Source: Spirosoma arboris | GTDB taxonomy: Bacteria > Bacteroidota > Bacteroidia > Cytophagales > Spirosomataceae | Length of the DNA stretch: 64,000 bases | Direction: 5' to 3' | Assembly (NCBI RefSeq): GCF_009754945.1 | Contig: NZ_WPIN01000015.1 | Location: 153,413-217,412 of the forward strand | Shown here: piece by piece, positions 43,161-51,229 of the stretch | Position numbering within the stretch: position 1 is the stretch's first letter | How the letters are laid out: each line of letters starts with the position of its first letter | The notes under the pieces: model-generated | The model's input: the letters and a program-made list of their open reading frames with translations, nothing else | Database searches by the model: none | Told to the model about the DNA's origin: nothing | Translations under genes and position numbers: made by a program

Positions 43161-43930
43161 TATTTTCGGGGCCGACCTGGACCACGTTTAGGGGGTTCTG
43201 GTTTCTTCTGATCGTCTTCCGGGTTGTATTTATCCGCATCAAAATCAGCGCCCTCGTTATCGCTTTTCTCCACTTCCTCGTCTTCAGTTGAGGTCGTTTC
43301 ATCGGTTGACGTTTCGCCCGATGGCAAACCAAATGCCTCTTTCAATAAAAGAATATCCTGCACACTATCAGGCACGCGGCCATCATCGCCATTATTCAAA
43401 TCCTCCACTTCTGTAGGCGTGACAACAACATCGAACGGCAGCGCAGGCCGGTCCCGATTCAGGATCGTTTCCAGCGGTGGCAGGGGAGGTGTTTCAGTTA
43501 GTGGCACATCTCCGCCAACGGGCGTAGCAACCTCACCCGTCGATTCGTTAAACGGTGGCTCCGCTTTCGTCTTTTCAGGTTCAGGAAAAGGAATATCCTG
43601 TTGCCGATCCTTGCCCATGAGCGGTTCTTTCTTGAGGATTTCGCCCGTATCCTCATCGACCCATTCCCACATCATCGTCGTGAAGTTTTTCTGCTTCAGC
43701 GCATACTTACTGCGGGTCGTATACTTGTCGATCATGTACCGAGCCAGCAAATTCATGTCACCCGTTTTAGCGTCAATCTTGGCCTTATACTGGCTCATGA
43801 CCGCTTTTTTCTCATCCTCCAATTCAGTAATGGCTATACGGGCATGCGCCATTGCCTGATTGTTTTCTTCCTGTTCTGCTTTAGTGAAATGGTGCGTATA
43901 GGTGCACATTTCCCGAATTGTTCCTACCAT
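43160..43930 (-). CDS. Hypothetical protein with C-terminal AT-hook (256 aa)
   Basis: Residues 1-90 are alpha/beta with charged helices (ARIAITELEDEKKAVMSQY). Residues 110-240 are disordered and acidic (SDNEGADFDADKYNPEDD). The end is PKRGPGRPRK, an AT-hook with the GRP core, which binds the minor groove of AT-rich DNA. A role in the early replication-recombination module is likely but unspecified. Confidence 0.65.
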   Translation of the reverse strand: MVGTIREMCTYTHHFTKAEQEENNQAMAHARIAITELEDEKKAVMSQYKAKIDAKTGDMNLLARYMIDKYTTRSKYALKQKNFTTMMWEWVDEDTGEILKKEPLMGKDRQQDIPFPEPEKTKAEPPFNESTGEVATPVGGDVPLTETPPLPPLETILNRDRPALPFDVVVTPTEVEDLNNGDDGRVPDSVQDILLLKEAFGLPSGETSTDETTSTEDEEVEKSDNEGADFDADKYNPEDDQKKPEPPKRGPGRPRK

Positions 43931-43960
43931 GATTTTAGGGGTTTTTTATTGATTACTTGC

Positions 43961-44737
43961 TTAATCCCACTCGTCTGATTCGCTTGTAAACACGTTCAGT
44001 ACCTCCGCTAGAATCTCGTTGGTATCCGTCGGAAAGGTGGCCTTGTAGTACATCCACTGGGCAAAATCAAGGTGTTCGCTTACCAATTCACCTTTCCATT
44101 TGCCGAAATTGTAGCGCAGCTGGTTGTCGGCATCGTAATAGAATTTACCCGACAGATCCGCTAGCTTCTGGCCATAATTCGTATACAGCGCTAATTCCTC
44201 CACGGTACCGGGCAGGTCCGCATAATGCATCAGCTGCGCTAGAAACACGTTCACTGTTTCCGTGATGTCGACCGCTGCATCATGAGCGTTTTGCATTTCC
44301 CGATGGCAGTAAAACAGTACAGCAGCTGACAGCGTACGCGTCTCTTTGATCTTGAACAGGTTGCCGACATCGATCATGTTAAAACTGGAGGCATTCCACT
44401 GAAAACCCGCCCGCATGAACTCGTTAAAGAGGAACGGTACATCGAACGCGTTCGAGTTGTAACCACCGACATCGCAGCCAACAAAGTAGTCAAATACTTC
44501 ACCGGCGATGTCCCGGAACAACGGCTTATCCTTTACCATCTCATCGGTAATGCCGTGGATTTCGGTCGACTTGGCCGGAATTGGCATCTGGGGATTGATC
44601 AGGTAAGACCACATCGAACCAGCGGTAAAATCGGGCATGAGTTTATAGAGCGCAATCTGAACGATGCGGTCATTCTCTTTGTCGAGGCCTGTGCATTCCA
44701 GGTCGAAAAAGACTATAGGTCGTTTTAGTTGGAGCAT
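43961..44737 (-). CDS. DnaQ-like 3'-5' exonuclease (258 aa)
   Basis: The DEDDh motifs are readable: FFDLECTGLD with D12 and E14, then YNSNAFDVPFLFNEF and finally NAHDAAVDITETV near residue 150 with the catalytic His and Asp. The start at the ATG 44737 follows the stop of the upstream gene by ten bases; a TTG at 44758 would overlap it. In phages such exonucleases accompany recombination or replication proteins. Confidence 0.9.
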   Translation of the reverse strand: MLQLKRPIVFFDLECTGLDKENDRIVQIALYKLMPDFTAGSMWSYLINPQMPIPAKSTEIHGITDEMVKDKPLFRDIAGEVFDYFVGCDVGGYNSNAFDVPFLFNEFMRAGFQWNASSFNMIDVGNLFKIKETRTLSAAVLFYCHREMQNAHDAAVDITETVNVFLAQLMHYADLPGTVEELALYTNYGQKLADLSGKFYYDADNQLRYNFGKWKGELVSEHLDFAQWMYYKATFPTDTNEILAEVLNVFTSESDEWD

Positions 44738-44747
44738 GAGAATTTGA

Positions 44748-45905
44748 TTAAGCGCCAACGGGCGTTAGTTCACGAAGTGACCATTCGGGCAAACTCAAGG
44801 GGATAATTCCCATATCATCGGGGTGTGCCGCATGGGCGTCAAAGCCCGGAAACAATCCCTTCTCGTAGCAGGATTTTACCGATTGCAGGGCCGTTCGGTA
44901 CATGTACTTGCCCGCAGCGAGGTGTTCAGCATCCCACCAAAACACGGCGGGCAGGTAAGGAGCCACGGTTTGCAACATGACGGTTATCACGCCGGTAAAC
45001 TTGCGGCCTGATACCTGGCTCACCACATCCAAATACATCGCTTCGGCCATCTGGTAGCGATACTTGGCCGCATCATAGGCGAACTTCGAAATACTGTCAG
45101 CGGAAGTGGTTTTAAACGAAATGATGATGTTTGCTCCCACGTTTTCAGCGAGTTGGAAGGCATCCGGGCGAACCTTAACGGGCAGGCCGGTTTCTGAATC
45201 CGTGCCGTAAAACGAACACTCCGACGGCGCTCCCTTCATTAGTTCGGGCAGGATACCACCCCCGTAGGCGTAGTAGTGACGTCGGATGAGCCGGATAATG
45301 GCCATCGTGTTCCCGTCGACAATCGAGAAGCCCGACCGTTCCCGGTAGTAGCGAATGAGCGCCTTTTTGCCGTCGAGTTTTTCGGTATTCCACTTGGCGC
45401 GCTTGGCAAGCCTTTTACAATAAGTAACCATCTTATCACCCGAGGCAAGCCGAACGTTCTCCAGCTTTTTCTCCCAGAATTTCAGGAGCTTATCCACCCC
45501 GGCCAGCGTGGCCATGTTCGCCTGCGGTTCGGTAACAACGCGCTCGAATCTTGTTGGCTCTAAAAAGGCCATGTGGCACCAACTCCCTAAATCAAACGCT
45601 TTCTTCTGCTGTTTGATTTTTGGCTCATGCAGGGCACACCAAAAGTGCAGGGGTGTTTTGTGGATCTCCTTGAGGGCAGAACTACCCAGGTGCTTACTAA
45701 GCAGATACTTTTCGAACGAGTCCCGAATGACCTCCCCGTTTACAGCCAGTTTAGGCAGGTCCACCCCTTGAATTTTTCGTCGGGTGCGCAGGTGCCGAAT
45801 GACGGTTTCCAGATCTGAATAATCCGCTGGATCGTACCCCAGCGGATTGATTTCAGACCCAATGTCAGCCCCTTCCAGGGTATCAAATAGGTTTGCCGTT
45901 TCCAT
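44748..45905 (-). CDS. RecE-like PD-(D/E)XK exonuclease (385 aa)
   Basis: The C-terminal half shows the nuclease core: QKKAFDLGSWCHMAFLEPTR, then VKVRPDAFQLAE with the acidic residue, IIISFKTTSADS with the K of the (D/E)XK, and YRYQMAEAMYLDVV, the trailing helix with Q-Y of RecE/lambda-exo-type enzymes. It degrades one DNA strand to allow annealing. A partner protein (45905-46384) follows upstream in the operon. The length suits a phage RecE domain. Confidence 0.85.
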   Translation of the reverse strand: METANLFDTLEGADIGSEINPLGYDPADYSDLETVIRHLRTRRKIQGVDLPKLAVNGEVIRDSFEKYLLSKHLGSSALKEIHKTPLHFWCALHEPKIKQQKKAFDLGSWCHMAFLEPTRFERVVTEPQANMATLAGVDKLLKFWEKKLENVRLASGDKMVTYCKRLAKRAKWNTEKLDGKKALIRYYRERSGFSIVDGNTMAIIRLIRRHYYAYGGGILPELMKGAPSECSFYGTDSETGLPVKVRPDAFQLAENVGANIIISFKTTSADSISKFAYDAAKYRYQMAEAMYLDVVSQVSGRKFTGVITVMLQTVAPYLPAVFWWDAEHLAAGKYMYRTALQSVKSCYEKGLFPGFDAHAAHPDDMGIIPLSLPEWSLRELTPVGA

Positions 45906-46384
45906 TAGCCGATATTGAGTTTAAGCGGCTTAATGGACCAGTTGTCACTTTTGAACGAGTTTGTACGATTCTGTTTTTTACCCAGAAACGTAACCAGTAG
46001 GGGTGTACCCTGGCCGACCATACCCTGTTCCAAAACCGTCTCCAGGGCACCTACCAGGCGTTTGGAGCCGTTACGGATCTGCCGGATTTCGCCTTTATCG
46101 GTCTTTTCCAGAAAATAGGCGCAGGCGAGTTGGTGCGTAATTTCGGGGTCATTCACATCCCGAACCGGTGAGGTGTCGAGTTTGACAAACACGACTCGCT
46201 TGGATTCACCCGGCACTTCGGGCGTCCAGTAGTCGGACATCAAATCAATTGGCATCACATCCGCCGAACCCAGATCGGGCAGGGGCATGGTCAGATCAAG
46301 GGTCATTACCGCTAGGTTCTGATTTTTTTGAGCCGGTAATTCCTGTGTGTCGCTCAGTTGGAGCGACGTTGTGTCTGTAGTCAT
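45905..46384 (-). CDS. Partner protein of the RecE-like exonuclease (159 aa), unidentified
   Basis: It is coupled to the exonuclease gene by a TAATG overlap. The body reads ESKRVVFVKLDTSPVRDVND, then LACAYFLEKTDKGEIRQIRN and TPLLVTFLGKKQNRTNSF, a beta-rich core that may be an OB-like ssDNA-binding domain. It has no evident RecT/Erf/Bet signature. The annealing or ssDNA-binding role is inferred from the position. Confidence 0.65.
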   Translation of the reverse strand: MTTDTTSLQLSDTQELPAQKNQNLAVMTLDLTMPLPDLGSADVMPIDLMSDYWTPEVPGESKRVVFVKLDTSPVRDVNDPEITHQLACAYFLEKTDKGEIRQIRNGSKRLVGALETVLEQGMVGQGTPLLVTFLGKKQNRTNSFKSDNWSIKPLKLNIG

Positions 46385-46423
46385 GATTGTTTTTAGGGGA
46401 GTTTATGGCCAGAACCGGCCAGC

Positions 46424-46744
46424 TTATTTGCGGGAATCATTGGCCATCCACCGGCCAGAGAGGTAAATCAAAGGCAGGCAAACCAGGCCTACCCAAATCG
46501 TGTGCATCAGCCTGCCCGATGCCAGACCACCGGCCAGCAGCCTGCCGACCACAAAAATGCCAACCAGTAGAACCAGGCCAACGCCAATCGAGCCTTTGCG
46601 CAGCATGATTCGCATGCGTTCCGAAAAGGGCATGATGACGCGTTTAGGTGTAGCATGCGTGAGGGCCCCGCGTGGATTCGCTCGTTGCTGGATCTTTGCC
46701 ACGACCTGTTGTTGCGAACGAAAATGATTTTCTAGTCGTGGCAT
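46424..46744 (-). CDS. Membrane protein (106 aa)
   Basis: A basic N-terminus (residues 1-50) followed by two membrane helices (IGVGLVLLVGIFVVGRLLAG and LMHTIWVGLVCLPLIYLSG). The start overlaps the end of the upstream gene by 13 bases. No known family. Confidence 0.6.
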   Translation of the reverse strand: MPRLENHFRSQQQVVAKIQQRANPRGALTHATPKRVIMPFSERMRIMLRKGSIGVGLVLLVGIFVVGRLLAGGLASGRLMHTIWVGLVCLPLIYLSGRWMANDSRK

Positions 46745-47337
46745 GGTACAAAGCGGTTAAGCGTAGCGGAGGCCGTAGCTATGCAGGTATCAACGGCGTT
46801 GATTGAGTCAGGAAATTCCAGCGTGAAGCTCTCCGCATGGGGGTGTTTGACAAAGACGCTGATTTGCTTTTTAACGGGGTGCCAGTTGGCAATAACCTCC
46901 ACCTGACAATCAAACACCTCTTCCAGGGAGGTCTGAACCGTGACCGCTACAGCCTCCTCATTGACCGAAACATACGAACCCGTACAGACGCAGTGCGCTA
47001 GTAGCTCCTTCATAAAACGGGCGTTACCGGGCGTTTTGCCTGAGTACACCACACCCGACAGCGGCAGTCGACCGAAGGGTAAAACGTGCTTCATCAGGTG
47101 CATGCCGAATATGCCGACTTCCAGCGTGAGCGTATGATGCTCCATGCCTAAATCAGGGCGCTCCGCCGTTCCTTCGCCCATCTCAATCAGGCTGCATTCC
47201 AGCCACACCCGGCGATCATCCAGCCGAGTGAGCACATGAAAGCCTTCATCCAAAAGCACCTGCGCTACCGATAGGGGTAGTAGGTGCTTTGGAAAGCCTT
47301 CGAGCGTGGGCTTGTCTTTTACAAAGAGTTTTTCCAT
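46732..47337 (-). CDS. Hypothetical early phage protein (201 aa)
   Basis: A soluble beta-rich protein (FHVLTRLDDRRVWLECSLIE, HHTLTLEVGIFGMHLMKHVL, VAVTVQTSLEEVFDCQVEVI). The family is not recognised. It is followed after some 80 bases on its upstream side by a very small membrane protein gene. Confidence 0.65.
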   Translation of the reverse strand: MEKLFVKDKPTLEGFPKHLLPLSVAQVLLDEGFHVLTRLDDRRVWLECSLIEMGEGTAERPDLGMEHHTLTLEVGIFGMHLMKHVLPFGRLPLSGVVYSGKTPGNARFMKELLAHCVCTGSYVSVNEEAVAVTVQTSLEEVFDCQVEVIANWHPVKKQISVFVKHPHAESFTLEFPDSINAVDTCIATASATLNRFVPCHD

Positions 47338-47376
47338 AGCTTTACGTTTGAAAAAATTGTTATTGATTACTCACAG

Positions 47377-47399
47377 ACCCGCTCAAGTTTTGAGCGGGT
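47377..47399. terminator. Hairpin between early genes
   Basis: ACCCGCTCA (47377-47385) pairs with TGAGCGGGT (47391-47399) around a 5-base loop. On the plus strand a T-rich stretch follows; on the minus strand, where the genes run, none does. It may be an attenuator or terminator. Confidence 0.5.
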
Positions 47400-47417
47400 T
47401 TTGTCTTTATAGGCTCC

Positions 47418-47522
47418 TTAGCCAAGGAGGAGATAAGTCCACAGGAGGGCAGCTAAACACATCAGGGCGAAGACGCCTAACACCACCAAAACCCGCAAAC
47501 CCGCTCTCAAAAAATCCTTCAT
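47418..47522 (-). CDS. Very small membrane protein (34 aa)
   Basis: ATG at 47522, stop TAA at 47418-47420. The sequence starts MKDFLRAGLRVLVVLGVFAL and continues as one hydrophobic helix to the end (TYLLLG). A short basic start followed by a single membrane helix fits a small toxin or regulator. It is alone in a 358-base space. Coding is not proven. Confidence 0.4.
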   Translation of the reverse strand: MKDFLRAGLRVLVVLGVFALMCLAALLWTYLLLG

Positions 47523-47544
47523 CTGTTTGCTGGATTTTGGAAGA

Positions 47545-47687
47545 GCCGGAACCAGTAGTCCCGGCCTTTACCAACGTTTACCTAAACCCTATCTTACTAC
47601 TGCGTTTTTGGCGGGATTAGAAGAACCGGGAGCAATACCCCCGGTCCTAATCGCTTCTATCCACACCATGCCCCGAATGCACGGGGC
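47545..47687. other. Three hairpins in a non-coding stretch
   Basis: GC-rich hairpins lie at 47545-47565 (GCCGG/CCGGC), 47615-47652 (GATTAG and ACCGGG with their inverses) and 47670-47687 (GCCCCG/CGGGGC). The first two share the order of stem, loop and a TCTTC tail on the minus strand, as if duplicated. On the minus strand they lie just after the HTH gene (47695-47994) and could attenuate transcription or end it. Confidence 0.4.
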
Positions 47688-47694
47688 GGTATCG

Positions 47695-47994
47695 TTAAGT
47701 TTTTTTATGGCGATTGATGGTCCCCGATTTTAGCCAGTCGTCAACAACGCCTTTCACGTACCAGCGATATTGTCCAATCTTGATCGAGTCCAGTCCCAGC
47801 TGACGGTAGTAGCGAAGCGTTTGGGCATCCCGTTGCAGGTATTCCTGCGTCTGTTCCTCCGTCATGAGTCGACTGCGCTCCAATTCCTTACGCAGGCTTT
47901 CTTCGCGCTTTCTTGAAAGGGCTAATTCCTTGGCTGCCGATTCGAGGGCACTGGTAACGTTTGCCAGTAAGGTTTCATCAATGGCGACTAACAT
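47695..47994 (-). CDS. HTH (excisionase/MerR-like) protein (99 aa)
   Basis: ATG at 47994 (MLVAIDETLLANVTSALESA); a longer frame from 48312 runs through the neighbouring genes and is rejected. The N-terminal 45 residues are coiled coil (KREESLRKELERSRLM). The C-terminal half, MTEEQTQEYLQRDAQTLRYY then RYYVK-like YRWYVKGVVDDWLKS, is the HTH_17-type DNA-binding module of excisionases and small regulators. A role in excision or early control is possible. Confidence 0.75.
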   Translation of the reverse strand: MLVAIDETLLANVTSALESAAKELALSRKREESLRKELERSRLMTEEQTQEYLQRDAQTLRYYRQLGLDSIKIGQYRWYVKGVVDDWLKSGTINRHKKT

Positions 47995-47996
47995 GG

Positions 47997-48188
47997 CTAT
48001 ACCGAGTAAATGATTTGTATCAAACCAGGCGCATCGTCGGGAGCCTTTTCCAGACTCACGTTGATACCATCCTGATTGGCTTGTTTGATGGCAGCGGATA
48101 GCGCTTTCGCTGCCGTGCGAATGGCTTCGATGGTTTCGCCTACTTTGGCTGCTGAGGGCTCTGTAGTGGAGGTGTGTTGAGTGGCCAT
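47997..48188 (-). CDS. Small early phage protein (63 aa)
   Basis: An Ala-rich helical protein starting MATQHTSTTEPSAAKVGETI. It starts in a TAATG overlap with the upstream gene and ends two bases before the HTH gene, so it belongs to the early operon. No known family. Confidence 0.6.
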   Translation of the reverse strand: MATQHTSTTEPSAAKVGETIEAIRTAAKALSAAIKQANQDGINVSLEKAPDDAPGLIQIIYSV

Positions 48189-48427
48189 TAGCTGTGTACG
48201 ACTTCAGGTTTATAGGCTTCCATCCATTCACATTCTTGTTCCGTGGCCACATACCCTTCCTTGCCAGTTCGCTTTGCTCGAAAGGTATCGTCTGTAATGC
48301 CATGATACTCACAGAAGTCTCTACGAGCTAATGCCCGCAGGTTTGGACTTACCCGTTTATAGGCCCGCATTAACCGTTCAGGTAGGCTTATGTCCGCCAA
48401 TCCGTTCATATGTGTGCTTGCGTCCAT
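48188..48427 (-). CDS. First early gene opposite the repressor, possible Cro-like regulator (79 aa)
   Basis: Its middle part, NLRALARRDFCEYHGITDDT then FRAKRTGKEGYVATEQ, could form a small HTH. It is the first gene transcribed away from the cI-like gene and its promoter overlaps the two operator sites, the place held by cro in lambdoid phages. Sequence alone does not prove the function. Confidence 0.55.
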   Translation of the reverse strand: MDASTHMNGLADISLPERLMRAYKRVSPNLRALARRDFCEYHGITDDTFRAKRTGKEGYVATEQECEWMEAYKPEVVHS

Positions 48428-48460
48428 CTTTTGTGTTATAATTGTGTTGTTATCGTGTTA

Positions 48461-48468
48461 CAAATATA
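48461..48468 (-). promoter_or_regulatory. Early promoter, -7 box
   Basis: TATATTTG on the minus strand matches TAnnTTTG; TTG triplets 15-20 bases upstream overlap the operators at 48473-48500. Binding of the repressor there would block this promoter. Confidence 0.6.
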
Positions 48469-48472
48469 GCGT

Positions 48473-48500
48473 GCAACTAGTTGCAAAAGCAAGTAGTTGC
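48473..48500. promoter_or_regulatory. Pair of repressor operators (GCAACTAGTTGC and GCAAGTAGTTGC)
   Basis: GCAACTAGTTGC at 48473-48484 is a perfect 12-bp palindrome; GCAAGTAGTTGC at 48489-48500 differs by one base. Their centres are 16 bp apart. They lie between the divergent early and cI-like genes and overlap the early promoter. Confidence 0.75.
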
Positions 48501-48540
48501 ATAAAATTATTTTATATAATTGACTCAGCCCATATCGTTG

Positions 48541-49371
48541 ATGGAAACCTTTGGAGATAGATTAAAGCAATTACTTGAAAATAAGCACCTTAGTCGTTAT
48601 TCCATTGCCAAAGGAACAAAATTACATCAGTCCACTATTGGCAGAATTGTAGATGGTGAGAATAGTCCTAATGATACGACGATAGATCTTATATGCAACT
48701 ACTTGCTTAGCCTTAAGGGCATATTAGATCAATCAGAGATTGATTGGTTGCGATATGGTGACAAGGGAAGTCCGTTAGAAGCACCTAGTTTTACAATAAA
48801 TGACTCTACCACTAATGGTAGTTCAAGTGAAGCCTCGGCATTAGAGCCCAGTGATGATGAATCTATTTTAGTAACTGCAAATGGAATGCAGTTCCAGAAG
48901 TTGAAAGATGGCCGATATTGGATGTTTGTGCCACTTGTTGAACAGCACGCCTATGCCGGTTATTTAGCGGGATGGAAAGACAAAGAATATATAGAAGAAC
49001 TACCAAAGCATGTTATAACAGTCGATCACATTCACCAAGGCGCTTATAAGGCGTTTGGTGTAAGAGGGGATAGTATGAATGACGGTAGTCGTGATGCGAT
49101 CTGTGAAGGAGATATTATTGACGGGCGAATGCTACCCCGCGACTTCTGGCGTAGTAAACTTCACATTCACGAATACCCTGACTTTGTAATCGTTCATCAC
49201 GAAGGAATTGTTGTAAAACGTATTGTTGATCATGATGTAAAAAGGGGAATAATATATTGTGAATCATTAAATCCCAATAAAGAACTATATCCAGATTCAT
49301 TTTATAGACTAAGTGAAGTCTATGAATTATACAATGTTGTATCAGTGCAACAGAAGAGAAAACGTCGTTAG
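48541..49371 (+). CDS. CI-like repressor with HTH and S24 peptidase domain (276 aa)
   Basis: The ATG at 48541 (METFGDRLKQLLENKHLSRY) is used; an in-frame TTG at 48520 is less likely. Residues 1-70 are an HTH (SIAKGTKLHQSTIGRIVDGE). The C-terminal domain has FGVRGDSMNDGS with Ser178 and EGIVVKRIVD with Lys226, the S24 dyad. Possible self-cleavage sites are A139-G140 and A143-G144 in HAYAGYLAGW. So the repressor should be inactivated by RecA in the SOS response and induce the prophage. A third operator lies inside the gene. Confidence 0.92.
   Translation: METFGDRLKQLLENKHLSRYSIAKGTKLHQSTIGRIVDGENSPNDTTIDLICNYLLSLKGILDQSEIDWLRYGDKGSPLEAPSFTINDSTTNGSSSEASALEPSDDESILVTANGMQFQKLKDGRYWMFVPLVEQHAYAGYLAGWKDKEYIEELPKHVITVDHIHQGAYKAFGVRGDSMNDGSRDAICEGDIIDGRMLPRDFWRSKLHIHEYPDFVIVHHEGIVVKRIVDHDVKRGIIYCESLNPNKELYPDSFYRLSEVYELYNVVSVQQKRKRR
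48695..48706. promoter_or_regulatory. Third operator-like site inside the repressor gene
   Basis: GCAACTACTTGC is the exact reverse complement of the second operator (48489-48500). It lies about 160 bases into the repressor gene and might allow looping or autoregulation. Confidence 0.5.
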
Positions 49372-49408
49372 TTTACCATGCTTTATCACCCCCTAAACCT
49401 TTGTAAAC

Positions 49409-49834
49409 ATGGATGAAAACTTACCCCCTACTATTACTAAAAAGAAATGGAAGTGGTGGTATACGGCCATTATTATATTCTTGGCTATTGGCGCCATTGG
49501 GACTTACTTAGAAGAACCACCCCCTAAACTAGACCCGAAAGAGCAGGCAAAATCTGATAGCCTAAATGCCGTTAATGAAGCCAATCGAAAAATTAATAGT
49601 GATGTTGAAACTAGTTTTATTAAGGCAGAGCGTGCAATAAAAAAAAGCCTGAAAGATCCAGATAGTTTTGAGGAGATAGATCACCGTGCAATGCATGTCG
49701 GTGAGAAGGGAATTTATGTTTCCTGCCTGGTTACCTACCGAGCGAAGAACAGCTTTGGTGGATTTAATGTAGAAAAAGCCTTGGTGAATTTCAATGATTC
49801 AATGGAAGCAATTGAAGTTTTACCCGTTAAATAA
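49409..49834 (+). CDS. Single-pass membrane protein (141 aa)
   Basis: A short cytoplasmic part with KKKWKWW, one membrane helix (TAIIIFLAIGAIGTYL, about residues 19-34), a Pro-rich linker (EEPPPKLDPKE), and an extracytoplasmic domain ending VTYRAKNSFGGFNVEKALVN. The latter resembles small domains seen in phage and host exported proteins. It follows the repressor gene on the same strand and may be expressed in the lysogen. Confidence 0.65.
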   Translation: MDENLPPTITKKKWKWWYTAIIIFLAIGAIGTYLEEPPPKLDPKEQAKSDSLNAVNEANRKINSDVETSFIKAERAIKKSLKDPDSFEEIDHRAMHVGEKGIYVSCLVTYRAKNSFGGFNVEKALVNFNDSMEAIEVLPVK

Positions 49835-49876
49835 TTAAACCATAACCAGCCGACAATTAAACTAACCACTAATGAC

Positions 49877-50140
49877 ATGTTAGACAAAGACACCTTAGCC
49901 ACAGTTTTAAGCGACCTAGCCAACGGGCTCTCTCACCAACATGCTATTTATCATCTATTAACAAAAGACCTACCGACAGTCGAAAGGCAGAAAATTGAGT
50001 TGTTGCGACAAAAGGACTACTATCTAATAATGCAAAATTTTGTGCAACTATCAAATCAAGATGATCCTTCATTTGAGGCTGCCAATTTGCTTAAAACTGA
50101 ATTGGCAGCAATAGAAGTAAAATTGAAAGCACTAGAATAA
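49877..50140 (+). CDS. Hypothetical helical protein (87 aa)
   Basis: A helical protein (KDTLATVLSDLANGLSHQHA, then ERQKIELLRQKDYYLIMQNF) with no membrane segment. It lies 42 bases after the membrane protein gene and probably forms one unit with it. Not recognised. Confidence 0.6.
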   Translation: MLDKDTLATVLSDLANGLSHQHAIYHLLTKDLPTVERQKIELLRQKDYYLIMQNFVQLSNQDDPSFEAANLLKTELAAIEVKLKALE

Positions 50141-50456
50141 CCCCCACCTCCCTGGACTGATGAGGAGGTTTAAAGTAAGGATTGAGAGTGAAGCGCTTTA
50201 TTTACCTATTAATAGATTCGTCGTATGTTGCCATGTTTGTATATACCTAAATATCAATTAATAAGTTACGGACAAAATTCTATCAATGTAAGACAAAGGT
50301 CAGGTTGCCTTTTCGCTCTCTAATTATATATTAATAATTTCTAATTAATGTTATAAGTATTGTTACTCAATCCTCCATATAATCAATTCATCGTTTTTTA
50401 ATGACCTAAAGCCTGTACACCAATGTAAATTGCCCCTTTAATCTAACTTGTAACTT
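50141..50456. other. Non-coding AT-rich gap
   Basis: No gene is visible. It contains a small hairpin directly after the previous stop (ACCTCC 50146-50151 with GGAGGT 50164-50169), a CCGTAAC motif at 50265-50271 (minus) without a following gene, and an AT-rich stretch that may be the promoter of the zinc-ribbon gene at 50457. Confidence 0.45.
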
Positions 50457-50678
50457 ATGGAGATTAATTGGGTAATAATAGGTATAATTGCTTCTGCTCT
50501 GTTTATAGTAATTTACCTATATCGAAAAGTAACATTTAAGGAAATATGTCCAGCCTGTGGAGATCGACATCCAGAGCGAATTAGGCGCCCTAAACTCGTA
50601 AAAGTTTTTTCTCCGTTTTTTACACTTAGAGCCTTTCGCTGCCTTAATTGTCGGCGTTTTTTTTATAAGATTGGGTAA
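50457..50678 (+). CDS. Membrane-anchored zinc-ribbon protein (73 aa), paralogue of 52618-52851
   Basis: One membrane helix (VIIGIIASALFIVIYLY), then ICPACGDRHPERIRRPKLVK and FRCLNCRRFFYKIG, two CxxC pairs forming a zinc ribbon. The homologous protein at 52618 has the same order (CPKCG...RIRR...CDACG...FYR). The genes are about 2.2 kb apart on the same strand. Confidence 0.7.
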   Translation: MEINWVIIGIIASALFIVIYLYRKVTFKEICPACGDRHPERIRRPKLVKVFSPFFTLRAFRCLNCRRFFYKIG

Positions 50679-50856
50679 CCAACAGAATCACATATCTATT
50701 GTAAGGATTGGCCAAAATAATCCTTACAATTGCCAAATTTTGCTCCTAATTTTCATCTATATTTCAGTAATATTTTTACCATTTTTATATAAGTAATTGA
50801 TTGTTAGTGATTTATATTCCATAATTTGTATTATAACATATTTCCTGTAAATATAA

Positions 50857-51229
50857 GCATTAGCAATTAGTTTTGTAGCTGTAGTCTGGGGTAAGTGGGT
50901 GGCGGAGCATCCACAGTGCGAACCCCTTAATGAGGAGATTCTTCAGGAGTTTGAGCGCATAAAAAAACAGGCAACCGAGTGGCTTAAAAGAATTCCCTTA
51001 TCTAGCCCCTCCCTTACTGGCTGAACGATTCCGGGAAGGTCTTATTGACCAGTACTTTCCCTTACTTGATGAAGTGCTTGAACAGGTAAAGGAGCAGGCA
51101 GCTTTACAATCACCCTGGACAGGAATAGAAGCATTGCCCGAAATAAAACCCCCTAAAACCAAGCTGACTGAGACTACTATAAATGAGATTAAAATCGTCC
51201 CCATTGAATCAAAGCGAATTATACTATGA
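50857..51229 (+). pseudogene. Frameshifted remnant of an unidentified gene
   Basis: Frame one is open from 50857 and reads KWVAEHPQCEPLNEEILQEF, then KKQATEWLKRIP, ending at TGA 51022-51024. Frame plus-one continues from about 51002 with LAPPLLAERFREGLIDQYFP and DEVLEQVKEQAAL to the TGA at 51227-51229. Together they make one plausible protein of about 120 residues, with a shift between about 50985 and 51021. There is no clear ATG at the start. The stop of the second frame overlaps the ATG of the next gene. A sequencing error would make it a normal gene. Confidence 0.6.

Noticed and set aside
43224..43859. 211-codon plus-strand frame opposite the AT-hook protein
   Set aside because: Ser-rich product of the kind produced opposite acidic, Glu/Asp-rich genes.
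47995..48312. Upstream extension of the HTH protein to 48312
   Set aside because: It would run across two small genes that are coupled by overlaps; composition of the extension is unlike protein.
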